Assembly (NCBI GenBank): GCA_902826095.1
Contig: CADEDN010000010.1
Location: 1 to 64,000 of the forward strand
Direction: 5' to 3'
Length of the DNA stretch: 64,000 bases
DNA from: an uncultured Alphaproteobacteria bacterium
GTDB taxonomy: Bacteria > Pseudomonadota > Alphaproteobacteria > Caulobacterales > Parvularculaceae
Position numbers and translations under genes: made by a program. This document shows positions 52,815 to 62,179 of the stretch, in pieces (position 1 is the first letter of the stretch; every line of letters begins with the position of its first letter). The notes beneath the pieces were generated by a model. It made no database searches and was not told where the DNA came from. It saw only the letters and a program-made list of their open reading frames with translations.

Positions 52815-53363
52815 ATGACCGGGACTCTACTCGCATTGGCGGGCGCCGTCGCCCTCGCGGCGATCCTCTATTGGCGCTGGGCGCGACGGACCGCCGCCGA
52901 AATCGACGAGAGCGCGGGGCTTGAATGGGCGCGCCTTCGCGAGGCGCGGCCGGATCTCGTCGCGGGCGTCGACGAGACGCGCTTTCGCGCCATTTTCCAT
53001 CGCGTGCATTTTCCGCGCTTTCCGAAATACGCGCTCGCCATTCTCGCGGCTTTCGTCATTTCGCTGCCGGCGACGCTCGGTCTGCTCGCCGGCGCCGCCT
53101 TTGCTCTCGACACGATCGGCCTTACCGCCAGCGCCGATGCGCTCGCGAAGAGCGTGCCGATCGCCGGCGCGACGAACGCCGTCGCCAAGGATGACGGCGA
53201 GACCGTCGCCCTCTATTACGTGCAGGACGTGCTGAAATTTTACTATTATTTCGGCCTCGTCTTCGCCTGGCTCGCCATCGTGTTCGTCGCGATGCGCCGC
53301 TATCACAAGCGCCGGCCTGGCTATCTGCAGGACGAACTGCTGCAGGAAAGATCGAAAGGCTGA
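52815..53363 (+). CDS. Unknown membrane protein
   Basis: 182 aa with an N-terminal helix (5-25), a second at about 75-100 and a third at about 138-158. A conserved-looking linker [16 protein letters not shown] precedes the second. No family assigned. Between DUF2244 and glyoxalase genes with 3-5-base gaps, so part of the same operon. Function unknown. Confidence 0.7.
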   Translation: MTGTLLALAGAVALAAILYWRWARRTAAEIDESAGLEWARLREARPDLVAGVDETRFRAIFHRVHFPRFPKYALAILAAFVISLPATLGLLAGAAFALDTIGLTASADALAKSVPIAGATNAVAKDDGETVALYYVQDVLKFYYYFGLVFAWLAIVFVAMRRYHKRRPGYLQDELLQERSKG

Positions 53364-53368
53364 GGCGA

Positions 53369-53809
53369 ATGGAATATTTGCACGCCATGCTGCGCGTCAG
53401 CGACCTCGACCGATCGCTCGACTTCTTTTGCGGCAAGCTCGGGCTCATCGAGATATCGCGCCAGAATCATGAAAAGGGGCGCTTCACGCTAGTCTTCCTC
53501 GCCGCCCCCGGCGACGCCGCGACGGCGCGCGAGACCAAGGCGCCGCTGGTCGAACTCACTTATAATTGGGACAGGCAAGACTATTCGGGCGGGCGAAATT
53601 TCGGCCATCTCGCTTTTCGCGTCGACGACATTTACGCGCTCTGCGCGAAGCTGATGCATGCGGGAATCGTCATCAATCGCCCGCCGCGCGACGGCCATAT
53701 GGCGTTCATCCGCTCGCCGGACGGCGTCTCAATTGAACTCCTCCAGAAGGGCGCGGCGCTCGCGCCGGAGGAGCCCTGGGCGTCGATGCCGAACACCGGA
53801 TCATGGTGA
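53369..53809 (+). CDS. gloA: Lactoylglutathione lyase (glyoxalase I)
   Basis: 146-aa VOC-fold protein matching glyoxalase [46 protein letters not shown] (metal Glu), [15 protein letters not shown] (metal His) and [13 protein letters not shown] (Glu). It isomerises the methylglyoxal-glutathione hemithioacetal to lactoylglutathione, using Ni or Zn. Ends 4 bases before a GNAT gene. Assigned by motif order and length. Confidence 0.93.
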   Translation: MEYLHAMLRVSDLDRSLDFFCGKLGLIEISRQNHEKGRFTLVFLAAPGDAATARETKAPLVELTYNWDRQDYSGGRNFGHLAFRVDDIYALCAKLMHAGIVINRPPRDGHMAFIRSPDGVSIELLQKGAALAPEEPWASMPNTGSW

Positions 53810-53813
53810 CGCC

Positions 53814-54410
53814 GTGGCGCGCCCTGCGAAAATCGCCTGCAAGCCGCTGACCGATGAACGCTGGGTCGATTTCTGCGCGGTGATGGGCCCCGCCGGCGGC
53901 TGCTGGGGATGCTGGTGCCAATATTGGCGCGCGCCGCGCAAGGATTTCACCGGCCCCGCCCGCAAGACCTTCAAAGCGCGCATGCGCGCGATCGTCCGGA
54001 AAGGACCGCCGCCCGGCCTTATCGCCTATCGCGGCGGCGAGCCCGTCGGCTGGATCCAGGCGGGACCGCGCGCGGCGACGCCGAACTGGAACGGCGCGCG
54101 TCGCCTCAGCGCGCCCATCGACGATGCGGAGGCGGATGACCCGTCGATCTGGGCGGTGAGCTGTTTCGTGGTGCCGAGCGCCCATCGCCAGTCGGGCGTC
54201 GCGACCGCGCTGCTTGGCGGCGCCGTCGCCTTTGCGAGGAAAAACCGCGCGCGGTTCCTTGACGCCTGTCCGGTCGAGACGGCGAGAGGCGCCGCCAACC
54301 CGGCGTCGATCTATCACGGCGTCGCATCGATGTTTGAAAGGGCGGGATTTGCGGTAATCGCCCGTCGCCGCGACGATCGCCCGCTGATGCGGCTCGATTT
54401 GCGATCGTGA
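53814..54410 (+). CDS. GNAT family N-acetyltransferase
   Basis: 198-aa acetyltransferase. SIWAVSCFVVPSAHRQSGVATALLGGAV holds the Q/R-x-x-G-x-G/A acetyl-CoA loop. The N-terminal region (GGCWGCWCQYWRAPRKDF) is Cys/Trp-rich, a feature of a subgroup of GNATs with unknown substrates. GTG 53814 is the only in-frame start after the glyoxalase stop. Substrate unknown. Confidence 0.8.
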   Translation: MARPAKIACKPLTDERWVDFCAVMGPAGGCWGCWCQYWRAPRKDFTGPARKTFKARMRAIVRKGPPPGLIAYRGGEPVGWIQAGPRAATPNWNGARRLSAPIDDAEADDPSIWAVSCFVVPSAHRQSGVATALLGGAVAFARKNRARFLDACPVETARGAANPASIYHGVASMFERAGFAVIARRRDDRPLMRLDLRS

Positions 54411-54464
54411 ACCGCCTATTAACGCGCGCCGCCGCATCGTCCGGCGAACAGTTTGGAAAGACGC

Positions 54465-55424
54465 ATGTCGGCGAAGCCGCTTGTTCTTGAGAATGTCGTC
54501 AAGCGCTTCGGCGAGTTTTCCGCCGTCGACGATCTGTCGTTCAGCGTCAACAAGGGCGAAATCTTCGGGTTTCTCGGCCCGAACGGCGCCGGCAAGACGA
54601 CAACCTTGCGGATGATTCTCGACATCATCGCGCCGACCTCCGGCCGCATCGACATCCTCGGCTCGCTCTCCGCGATCCCGGTCCGCCATCGCATCGGCTA
54701 CCTTCCCGAGGAGCGCGGCCTCTACCGGAAAATGCGCGCCGCGGACACGATCGCCTATTTCGCCAGCCTGCGGGGCGTTCCCGGCAAGATCGCGCGCGCG
54801 CGGGCGGAGGCGTTGCTGAAGCGTTTCGGGCTCGGCGAATTCGCCCGCACTAAGAACGAATCCCTATCGAAAGGCATGGCGCAGAAAGTGCAGCTGCTCG
54901 CGACGATCGCGCATGAGCCGGAATTCCTGATCCTTGACGAGCCCTTCACCGGCCTTGATCCGATCAATCAGTCGACCCTTGAAGCGCTGATCGCGGAACT
55001 CAAATCGCAAGGCCGCACGATCATCTTTTCGACGCACACGATGCAGCACGCGGAGCGCCTTTGCGACCGCTTCCTCATTCTCGCCAAGGGAAAGAAGCGC
55101 TTTGAGGGGACGCTTGAAAAAGCGCGGGCGAGTTTTCCGCCGCGTCTCATCATCCGCACCCGCGACAGCGTCGATCCCATCTCCCGCGCGCCGGGCGTTC
55201 TCCGGATCGAGGCGACGCCCGCGCGCGAGGGCGAAGATGCGAGCTATGTCGTCGAACTTGCGCGCGGCGTCGATCCGAATACGGTGCTGCGCGCGGCCTT
55301 CGACGCCGGCATGCATCTGTCGCGCTTTGAGCACACCAACGCATCCCTGCACGACATTTTCGTCGCCATCGTCGGCGGCGCGGGGGAAACTTCGCCTGAG
55401 CCGTCGCGCGAGGAAGCCGCATGA
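54465..55424 (+). CDS. ABC transporter ATP-binding protein, NatA-like
   Basis: 319-aa ATPase: Walker A GPNGAGKTT, Q-loop region, signature LSKGMAQKVQLLA, Walker B LILDEPFTGLDP, switch His in FSTHTMQHAE. C-terminal part (about 215-319) is the DUF4162 domain of the NatA/CcmA-type exporters. It energises the permease encoded next, whose ATG overlaps its stop. GGAAAG precedes ATG 54465. Probably sodium or drug export, by family. Confidence 0.92.
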   Translation: MSAKPLVLENVVKRFGEFSAVDDLSFSVNKGEIFGFLGPNGAGKTTTLRMILDIIAPTSGRIDILGSLSAIPVRHRIGYLPEERGLYRKMRAADTIAYFASLRGVPGKIARARAEALLKRFGLGEFARTKNESLSKGMAQKVQLLATIAHEPEFLILDEPFTGLDPINQSTLEALIAELKSQGRTIIFSTHTMQHAERLCDRFLILAKGKKRFEGTLEKARASFPPRLIIRTRDSVDPISRAPGVLRIEATPAREGEDASYVVELARGVDPNTVLRAAFDAGMHLSRFEHTNASLHDIFVAIVGGAGETSPEPSREEAA

Positions 55425-56935
55425 AAGCGATCCTTCTCATCGCCTGGCGCGAATACAAGCAGTATGTGCTGTCGCGCGGCTTCCTGATCTTTCTGGTCAC
55501 TTTTCCGCTGATAATCGGCTTCGGCGGCGCGGCGCTCGGCTTGCTTGAATCGTCAAAGCCGCTGCGGAGCTTCGTCGTCTATGACGAAGTCGGCGGTTAC
55601 GCCGAAGCGATCGATCGCGAGATCGCCGAGCGCGACCAGCGCAACACGATCTCGACATGGGACGCTTACCTCACCGTCGCGATCGACAAATCGAAGATCG
55701 CCCCCGAAGACCTGCCGGCGCCCTTCGCGCCAGCCGCGATGACGGCGAGCAGGCGGGTGGCGTTTTTCGCCAATGGCGGCGTCGAGGCGGCGCGCGCTGT
55801 GGTCCGGGATTATCTGAAAAGCGGCGCGCCGTTGTTCGCGGCGCCGCGCGGGCAATTCGTCCGGCTTGAGCTTGCCGGCGCCGCCCGCGGCGCGGCTTCG
55901 GTCGAAGCGGCGGCGCAGGCGCTGGCGCCCTATCTCCTTGACGCAAAGCCGTTTCCCGGCGCCGACGGCGCGCTGTTCGCCGCCGTCTTGATCCCGAAGG
56001 GCTATACGGGCGGCGAGGACGGCGCCGAGGCGCAGTTCTGGAGTAAGAATCTCACCGACCCGGCGCTTGAAATCACCGTCTCGCGCGCGCTGACGACGAC
56101 GGCGCGGCGCAAATTGTCGGAGACGTTCGGGCTGCGCGGCGGCCAGCTTGACGCGCTCGCCGATGTCGAGGCGCCGTTAAAGCCCTATCGCCCGGACAAG
56201 GCCGAAGGCGGCGGCGAACTGCAGGACATCGATCGCCTCAAATCGGCGGTCATCCCGGCGGCGATGACTTATATGCTGCTCGTCGTCGTGTTCGGCGTCG
56301 GCAATCTGCTCCTCACCAACACGATCGAGGAGCGATCGAACAAGATCGTCGAGATATTGCTGTCGTCGGTGACCGCCAACGAACTGATGCTCGGCAAGCT
56401 CCTTGGCATCGCGGCGGTCGGTCTCACCATGCCGGCGGTCTTCGTCCTTGGCGGCCTTGGACTCGCGCTCGCCGGCGGCGGCGACGAAACGATCCGAAGC
56501 CTTGTCGGCGTCCTTTTCGACTCCTGGTTCGTCGTCATCTATCTTTTCTACTTCTTCTGCGCCTACGCGATTTTCGCGATGATCTTCCTTGCGATCGGCG
56601 CGGTCTCGAACTCGCTGCAGGACGCGCAATCCTATATGGGCCCGGTGATGCTGCTCGTCTTCGCGCCGTTGCCCTTGATGGTGATGGTCTTCCAAAATCC
56701 GAATGGAATCATCGCGTCGATCCTCACCTGGATTCCGATCTACACGCCCTACGCCGTGATGATGCGCGCGGCCGCCGATCCCCCGATCTGGGAGATCGTC
56801 GGCGCGACCTGTCTGATGCTCGCCTTCGCCATTGTGCTCGCGCGCGTCATGGGCCGCATCTTCCGCGCGGCGATCCTGCAATCGGCGCCGCCGAAGGCGA
56901 AGGATCTGATCGGGCTTGTCCGCTCAGGCGGCTGA
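55421..56935 (+). CDS. ABC-2 family permease, NatB-like
   Basis: 504-aa ABC-2 permease: one N-terminal helix (SRGFLIFLVTFPLIIGFGG), a large extracytoplasmic domain (about 45-255), then five or six helices including SAVIPAAMTYMLLVVVFGVG and NTIEERSNKIVEILLSSV, the ABC-2 signature, and ESIxxAxPxxTP-like ILTWIPIYTPYAVMM. Works with the upstream ATPase. Its stop is back to back with that of the convergent zinc-finger gene (TGATCA). Confidence 0.92.
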   Translation: MKAILLIAWREYKQYVLSRGFLIFLVTFPLIIGFGGAALGLLESSKPLRSFVVYDEVGGYAEAIDREIAERDQRNTISTWDAYLTVAIDKSKIAPEDLPAPFAPAAMTASRRVAFFANGGVEAARAVVRDYLKSGAPLFAAPRGQFVRLELAGAARGAASVEAAAQALAPYLLDAKPFPGADGALFAAVLIPKGYTGGEDGAEAQFWSKNLTDPALEITVSRALTTTARRKLSETFGLRGGQLDALADVEAPLKPYRPDKAEGGGELQDIDRLKSAVIPAAMTYMLLVVVFGVGNLLLTNTIEERSNKIVEILLSSVTANELMLGKLLGIAAVGLTMPAVFVLGGLGLALAGGGDETIRSLVGVLFDSWFVVIYLFYFFCAYAIFAMIFLAIGAVSNSLQDAQSYMGPVMLLVFAPLPLMVMVFQNPNGIIASILTWIPIYTPYAVMMRAAADPPIWEIVGATCLMLAFAIVLARVMGRIFRAAILQSAPPKAKDLIGLVRSGG

Positions 56936-57127
56936 TCAGCGCCCGGCTTTTTCCGGATCGTAAATGAATTTGCGGTCGCAATAGCCGCATTCGGCCTCGC
57001 CGTCGTCGAGCGAATACCAGACCTTTGGATGGCCAAGCGCGCCGCCGTCGCCATTGCAGGCGATGCGCCGCCGGTCGACATAAATGACTTCGGGCGGCGG
57101 CGGTGCGGATATCGTCTGGTCTTTCAT
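56936..57127 (-). CDS. NDUFS6-like zinc-finger protein
   Basis: 63-aa protein of the zf-CHCC family: C24 in RIACNGDGGALGHPKVW with H33, then C47 and C50 in ECGYCDRKF. Its fold is that of mitochondrial complex I subunit NDUFS6, but bacterial copies are free-standing with unknown role. ATG 57127 gives the right length; a frame to 57163 adds basic residues. Convergent with the ABC-2 permease, divergent from another ABC ATPase. Confidence 0.88.
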   Translation of the reverse strand: MKDQTISAPPPPEVIYVDRRRIACNGDGGALGHPKVWYSLDDGEAECGYCDRKFIYDPEKAGR

Positions 57128-57242
57128 GAATGCTGAATGCCGGCAGGCGCGCCGCCGCGTCAAGATCTCCGCGACCGTGAACGCGAGTCATTGACCCGCG
57201 AGGCGGATTGCGTGCTATGCGTGCGGCGCTTGAGGCTTCCCG

Positions 57243-58229
57243 ATGTCCCCCGCCCGATCCGCGATCTCAGCGCGCGGCCTTCGCAAGGTCTACGCCGCCA
57301 CCAAGAAAGCGCCCGCCAAGGAGGCGCTGAAGGGTATTGATCTCGACATCCCTGTCGGGTCGATCTTCGGCCTTTTGGGTCCGAACGGCGCCGGCAAGTC
57401 GACCTTCATCAACATCCTTGCGGGGCTCGTCACCAAGACAGCGGGGACGGTGACAATCTGGGGCTTCGACATCGACAAAAATCCGCGCCAGTCGCGCGCT
57501 TCGATCGGCGTCGTCCCGCAGGAAATCAACATGGACGTCTTCTTCACGCCGAAGGAGGCGCTGGAGATTCAGGCGGGCCTTTACGGCGTGCCCAGACGCG
57601 AGCGCCGGACGATGGAAATCCTCACGGTCCTCGGGCTCGAAGACAAGGCGAACGCCTATGTGAGGATGCTTTCGGGCGGCATGAAGCGCCGCCTCCTCGT
57701 CGCCAAGGCGATGGTGCACGCGCCGCCGATCCTCATCCTCGACGAGCCGACCGCCGGCGTCGACATCGAACTCAGAAAACAGCTCTGGGATCATGTCCTG
57801 AAGCTCCATGCGCAAGGCGTCACCATCGTGCTGACGACGCATTATCTTGAAGAGGCGCAGGAGCTTTGCGACCGCATCGCCATCATCCACCAGGGCGAGG
57901 TCGTCGCCTGCGAGCCGACCGAAAAGCTCGTCGCCTCGCTCGATTCAAAGACCCTGCTGGTGACGCCGACCGAGAAACTTTCGACGGCGCCGGCGCTTCA
58001 TCCTTATGCGGCGGAACTCAAGGGCGACGGTCGGCTCGCCATTCCCTATCAGCCGTCGAAGGGAGAGGTCGCGGCGATCCTCGACCGGCTGCAGGCGGCA
58101 GGGATCGCCGTCAAGGATCTGACGACGGTTGAGGCCGACCTTGAGGACGTGTTCCTGGAGCTTACCTATAATCGCGATCGTCAGCGCGCGCTGAGCGGCG
58201 TCCAGGCCCGTCCCGCCGGCACGTCATAG
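57243..58229 (+). CDS. ABC transporter ATP-binding protein, permease not adjacent
   Basis: 328-aa ATPase: Walker A GPNGAGKST, signature LSGGMKRRLLVAK, Walker B LILDEPTAGVD, switch His TTHYLEEAQ. An 80-residue C-terminal extension ends in VEADLEDVFLELTYN, typical of ABC-2 exporter ATPases of the YadG class. No permease follows; the next gene is convergent and overlaps it by 49 bases. It may pair with a permease elsewhere or with the NatB-like permease 1.3 kb upstream. Confidence 0.9.
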   Translation: MSPARSAISARGLRKVYAATKKAPAKEALKGIDLDIPVGSIFGLLGPNGAGKSTFINILAGLVTKTAGTVTIWGFDIDKNPRQSRASIGVVPQEINMDVFFTPKEALEIQAGLYGVPRRERRTMEILTVLGLEDKANAYVRMLSGGMKRRLLVAKAMVHAPPILILDEPTAGVDIELRKQLWDHVLKLHAQGVTIVLTTHYLEEAQELCDRIAIIHQGEVVACEPTEKLVASLDSKTLLVTPTEKLSTAPALHPYAAELKGDGRLAIPYQPSKGEVAAILDRLQAAGIAVKDLTTVEADLEDVFLELTYNRDRQRALSGVQARPAGTS

Positions 58230-59068
58230 GCGGCGTGCTCGCGCAGCGCCTTCGTCACCTCGACCGGATCGCCGTCGAGCGCGCTTGGCGCAATCGCCGG
58301 GCCGAACCGGATGACGTATTTTTTGCCCCGCTTGTTCAACAGCTCGTTGAAAAGCGTGATGTCGCGCAGCTCCGTGTTCAGTTTCCAGAACCAGTAATAA
58401 AGCCAGGAATTGCGCGCCGTGATGTGAACGGGCACGATCGCGCACGCGTATTTGCGCGCGAAAATCGCGACCGAGGTCAGCCATTCGCGTTCGACGAGCT
58501 GTTTGGCCTCGTCCATGAAGGCGAGGCGCCCTGACGGAAACAGCACGACGCAGCGTTCGTCCGTGAACGCCTTTTTGGCCTCGATCAGCGTTTCGCGGCT
58601 TCGCTGGCGCGTCCTTTTTTCCATCACCCATTCGACCGGAATGACGACCTCCGAAAGGCGCGGCGCGACTCTGATCGCGTCGCGATTGGCGAAAAAGCAA
58701 AGATCGGGGCGCCTTCCCTTCAGCGCGTCATACATCGCGACGCCGTCGGCGATGCCGGTCGGGTGCACTGATGCGATGATGACGCGGCCCGACGCCGGCA
58801 CATGCTCGAAGCCGCGCTTCTCGACGCTGAGGCGAAGGATCGCGCTCACATGCGCCATCGCCTCGCGGCCCGAGAGCCCTTCGATCGCATCCGCCATGCG
58901 GCGGGCGAGCGGTTCTTTCAAAAGCGGATAAAGGATTGCGCGGTAGAGCGGCCAGAAAGGCGATCTGACCATCTTCTTCGCGCGCTCCTCGATCAGCACC
59001 TCGACCATGTGCTTGCCGCGCGCCAGCGCTTCGATATCCGCCAGATCTCTCGTCGTCGCCCCGCTCAT
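58181..59068 (-). CDS. Lysophospholipid acyltransferase-like protein
   Basis: 295-aa protein of the PlsC-like LPLAT superfamily. SVHPTGIADG contains H102 and D108, one residue further apart than the usual HX4D; VLFPSGRLAF stands for the second (FPEGTR-type) motif. Members acylate lysophosphatidic acid or ornithine lipids. ATG 59068 follows the alphaproteobacterial start pattern; the frame to 59146 is longer but Cys/His-rich. Its end overlaps the convergent ABC ATPase by 49 bases. Exact substrate unknown. Confidence 0.82.
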   Translation of the reverse strand: MSGATTRDLADIEALARGKHMVEVLIEERAKKMVRSPFWPLYRAILYPLLKEPLARRMADAIEGLSGREAMAHVSAILRLSVEKRGFEHVPASGRVIIASVHPTGIADGVAMYDALKGRRPDLCFFANRDAIRVAPRLSEVVIPVEWVMEKRTRQRSRETLIEAKKAFTDERCVVLFPSGRLAFMDEAKQLVEREWLTSVAIFARKYACAIVPVHITARNSWLYYWFWKLNTELRDITLFNELLNKRGKKYVIRFGPAIAPSALDGDPVEVTKALREHAAYDVPAGRAWTPLSAR

Positions 59069-59200
59069 CGACCATTCCGCGCCGCAGTTTCGACGGCGGA
59101 CATTGGCGCAAGCCGGGGCGTGCGCACAATGAGGGGCGCTGACCAAAGAAAGGCGCGCCCGGGTCGCTCCGGGCGCGGATCGTCGCCCCGCGCCGCAGGG

Positions 59201-60925
59201 TCAGGCCTTGAGCTGGAACCAGGCGCCGGCGGCGGCGGGGCCGGAAGGCTGCCGCCCCTCTCCGGCGCCGGGACGGTCCGGCGCGACGCCGACGGCGTGA
59301 CGCAGCGCTTCAAGGCGGGACCCGAAGCGATAATCGGCGCCGATATGTTTGTCGGCGTCGAGCGCGGCGAGCGTCGCGGCGACTTTTTCATTCAGGCCGG
59401 TGATGTAGACCGTGCGGCCGGCGATCTTCGCATCGCTTGCGATCGTTTCAATCGCCATGGCGGCGGAAAGATCGATCGTCGGAACGCGGCTGAAATCAAG
59501 GATGATCGAAGCCATGCCGTCCTTCGCCTTTTCGCGCACATGGTGGCCGAGATCGGCGGCGGCGCCGAAGCTCAAGGGGCCGCCGGCGAAGTCGAAGAGC
59601 GCGACCTTGCCATTCGCATTGTTGAGCAGGCGGCGTTCTTCGGGATCGTCGACGACGCCGCCCCCGTTGAGGGCGCCGATCTGGATATCCGCGATCTGCT
59701 TGACGAAGGCGAGCGCGGCGAGGACGACGCCGACGCCGACCGCCGTGATGAGATCAACGAAGACGGTCAGACCGAGAACTGCCGCCATCAGCGCGAGGTC
59801 CCAGCGGGGTCCCTTGTGGGCCCGGCGGAGATAGGCCCAGTCGATGATGTCCCAGCCGACCTTCACGAGGATGCCGGCGAGCACTGCGTGCGGAACCTTG
59901 GCGGCGAACGGCGCGAAGGCGAGCACGATCGCGAGCAGAACGAGGGCGTGCGTCATCCCTGAAATGCGCGTCGACGCGCCGGACCGGATGTTGATGACCG
60001 TGCGCATCGTCGCCCCCGCGCCGGGGATCGCGCCGAAAAGCCCGGAAATCGCATTGCCGACGCCCTGACCAAAGAGTTCGACGTTCGACTTGTGACGCGT
60101 CGCCGTCATGTTGTCGGCGACGAGCGACGTCAAGAGGCTGTCGACCGAGCCGAGAAGCGCAAGGATGACGGCCGCTTCAAGAACGAGCGCAACCGTATCC
60201 GCCGAAATCGCCGGCATGATCAAGGATGGAAAGCCGGTCGGTATTTCGCCGAGCAGCGGCGCGCCGGGAAGGGCGAAACTTGCGAGCGTGCCGATGACGA
60301 GGGCCGCGAGCGAGCCCGGCACGAATTTGCCCCAGGCTTTTGGCCACACAAATACGGTTGTGAGCGCGATCAGGCCGAGCGCGAGGGCCGGCCAGACGGG
60401 ATACGCGACGGCGCCGGGAATCGTGGCGAGCGCGGGGATCGTGCCGCTTCCTTCCGGCTCATGGCCGAAGACGCGCGAGATCTGCAGCGCGATGATGATG
60501 ACGCCGATGCCGCTCATGAAGCCGGAAATCACCGGGTACGGAACAAGTTTGATGTACTGGCCGAGACCCGCCATCCCCATCGCGATCTGGAGGAGGCCGC
60601 CGAGAAAGACCGCCGCGAAAACGAGCGCGGGATCTCCCTGAAGCGCGGCGAAGAGGCCGGCGAAAACGACGACCATCGGCCCTGTCGGTCCGGAAACAAG
60701 CGTCGGCGTGCCGCCGAGCAGCGCCGCGAAAAAGCCGAGGATGATCGCGCCCCAAAGGCCGGCCATCGGCCCCGCGCCGGACGCCTCGCCGAAAGCGAGG
60801 GCCAGCGGAAGCGCGACGACGCCGGTCGTGACGCCGGCGAGCAGATCGCCGCGAAGATTGCTGAAGTCGAACCAGTTCTTGAAAAGCGCGGTCGCGGAAT
60901 TCCGCGCGGCGTTCGCAGCCGTCAT
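59201..60925 (-). CDS. SulP family anion transporter with STAS domain
   Basis: 574-aa protein with about 11-14 transmembrane helices. The SulP motif begins RGDLLAGVTTGVVALPLALAFGEASGAGP and continues with TPTLVSGPTGPMVVVFAG. A cytoplasmic STAS domain (about 430-550) contains FSRVPTIDLSAAMAIE. SulP members carry sulfate, bicarbonate or dicarboxylates. It follows a carbonic anhydrase gene by 21 bases, favouring bicarbonate (BicA-like) by context. Tail is Pro/Ala/Gly-rich. Confidence 0.93.
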   Translation of the reverse strand: MTAANAARNSATALFKNWFDFSNLRGDLLAGVTTGVVALPLALAFGEASGAGPMAGLWGAIILGFFAALLGGTPTLVSGPTGPMVVVFAGLFAALQGDPALVFAAVFLGGLLQIAMGMAGLGQYIKLVPYPVISGFMSGIGVIIIALQISRVFGHEPEGSGTIPALATIPGAVAYPVWPALALGLIALTTVFVWPKAWGKFVPGSLAALVIGTLASFALPGAPLLGEIPTGFPSLIMPAISADTVALVLEAAVILALLGSVDSLLTSLVADNMTATRHKSNVELFGQGVGNAISGLFGAIPGAGATMRTVINIRSGASTRISGMTHALVLLAIVLAFAPFAAKVPHAVLAGILVKVGWDIIDWAYLRRAHKGPRWDLALMAAVLGLTVFVDLITAVGVGVVLAALAFVKQIADIQIGALNGGGVVDDPEERRLLNNANGKVALFDFAGGPLSFGAAADLGHHVREKAKDGMASIILDFSRVPTIDLSAAMAIETIASDAKIAGRTVYITGLNEKVAATLAALDADKHIGADYRFGSRLEALRHAVGVAPDRPGAGEGRQPSGPAAAGAWFQLKA

Positions 60926-60946
60926 CTGATGCTCCGTTTTCTGAAG

Positions 60947-61621
60947 TTATTGCGCGGTCGGCCGGTGATGATCGTGAAGGGCGGCGCCGACGGGCTTCTT
61001 ATAGTGGTCGATGACGGGAATGAACGCGTTCGCCTTTTCGTCGTAGGCGAGAACCTCGCCGGACCGGATGTCATAGACCCAGCCATGAAGCTCGGTCTCG
61101 CCGGACGAAAGCTGCACCGCAACGTAAGGATGCGTCTTCAAATGCGCGATCTGGAGAAGCACGTTCTCGCGGATCAGCATGTCGAGCTTTTCCTTTTCTT
61201 CAAGCGCGGCGCCGCGCCGTTTCGTCACCAGCGCGGCTGCGCGCGCGTAGCCCAGCCACTCCTTGACGTGCGGGAAGTCGTCAAGGCCTTCCGGATTCAT
61301 CGCGCCTTTCATCGCGCCGCATTCCGAATGGCCGCAGACGATGATGTGCGGCACTTTCAGCGCGCCGACCGCGAATTCGATCGACGCCGTCATCGCACCA
61401 GTATTGTTCGTGTGAGGCGGAACGATGTTGCCGGCGTTGCGGCAGATGAAGAGTTCGCCCGGCTGGGTCTGGGTGAGAAGAGTCGGGTCGATCCTGCTGT
61501 CGGAGCAGGTGATGAAGAGCGCCTCGGGCGATTGCCCCTCCGCGAGCTTCTCGAAAAGACCGCGCCGCTCCTCATAGGCCTCTTGCTGGAATTTGACGAC
61601 GCCGGCGGCGATTTTGTCCAT
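60947..61621 (-). CDS. Beta-carbonic anhydrase
   Basis: 224-aa beta-class enzyme: zinc site C39-x-D41-x-R43 in FITCSDSRID, H98-x-x-C101 in CGHSECGAM. It interconverts CO2 and bicarbonate. ATG 61621 gives the family start MDKIAAGVVKFQQEAY. Middle gene of arsR-can-sulP; spacing 33 and 21 bases. Suggests inorganic-carbon supply for carboxylases or pH balance. Confidence 0.95.
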   Translation of the reverse strand: MDKIAAGVVKFQQEAYEERRGLFEKLAEGQSPEALFITCSDSRIDPTLLTQTQPGELFICRNAGNIVPPHTNNTGAMTASIEFAVGALKVPHIIVCGHSECGAMKGAMNPEGLDDFPHVKEWLGYARAAALVTKRRGAALEEKEKLDMLIRENVLLQIAHLKTHPYVAVQLSSGETELHGWVYDIRSGEVLAYDEKANAFIPVIDHYKKPVGAALHDHHRPTAQ

Positions 61622-61654
61622 TTTGTCTCTCCACAATCGATTTTGTTCGAACGG

Positions 61655-62014
61655 CTAGGGCGCTTCCGCGCTCCAGATTTTCTTGGCTGCTTTGATGACT
61701 TGCTGCGCCGCGATGTCGCTTTGCGCGCGATGCTCGAGGAACCGCACCCCGTCCAGCAGCCAGTCGGCGAGCGCGCGCTCGAAGAGGCTGTAATGATGAT
61801 GGCGCCCGTCGCGACGCTCTTCGACGAGGCGATGCGCCTTGAGGAGGGCGAGGTGCTGCGAGATGCGCGTCGCCGGAATGCCGAGGCGTTCGGAAAGGGC
61901 TGTAACGTCAAGCGCGCCGGTTCTCAGTTCTTCGATGATCCGCACCCGATCCGGGTGCGCGATGACCTTTAGCAAGGCTGATAGTTCGCGGGCGAGGATG
62001 GCGCGGCTCGGCAT
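61655..62014 (-). CDS. ArsR family transcriptional regulator
   Basis: 119-aa winged-helix protein: AILARELSALLKVIAHPDRVRIIEEL, then LSERLGIPATRISQHLALLKAHRLV (recognition helix) and a wing with RRDGRHHHYS. It lacks the usual ArsR metal-binding CxC, so it may sense something else. It heads the carbonic anhydrase/SulP operon and probably represses it. ATG 62014 follows AAGGCC; 62053 is another candidate. Upstream at about 62073 a TATATGTG...ATATTTC stretch could hold its operator. Confidence 0.85.
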   Translation of the reverse strand: MPSRAILARELSALLKVIAHPDRVRIIEELRTGALDVTALSERLGIPATRISQHLALLKAHRLVEERRDGRHHHYSLFERALADWLLDGVRFLEHRAQSDIAAQQVIKAAKKIWSAEAP

Positions 62015-62179
62015 GGCCTTGATTCTTTCATCTTCACAGATACGCACCTGCATGACTGCGAAATATTGCACATATAGGCGGCGGGTTTCCCGGTTCAAGG
62101 GCCGCGACCCTGACAAATTTATCATTCCGCATCTCAAACGGTAATGAGCGAGGATAACACAAGCGGCGCTCAGCCGCGC

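Noticed and set aside
58802-59962. 386-codon plus-strand open frame
   Set aside because: Antisense to the acyltransferase and SulP tail; no domain.
60092-61972. 626-codon plus-strand open frame
   Set aside because: Runs antisense through SulP, carbonic anhydrase and ArsR genes; composition is the typical R/D/E-rich shadow.
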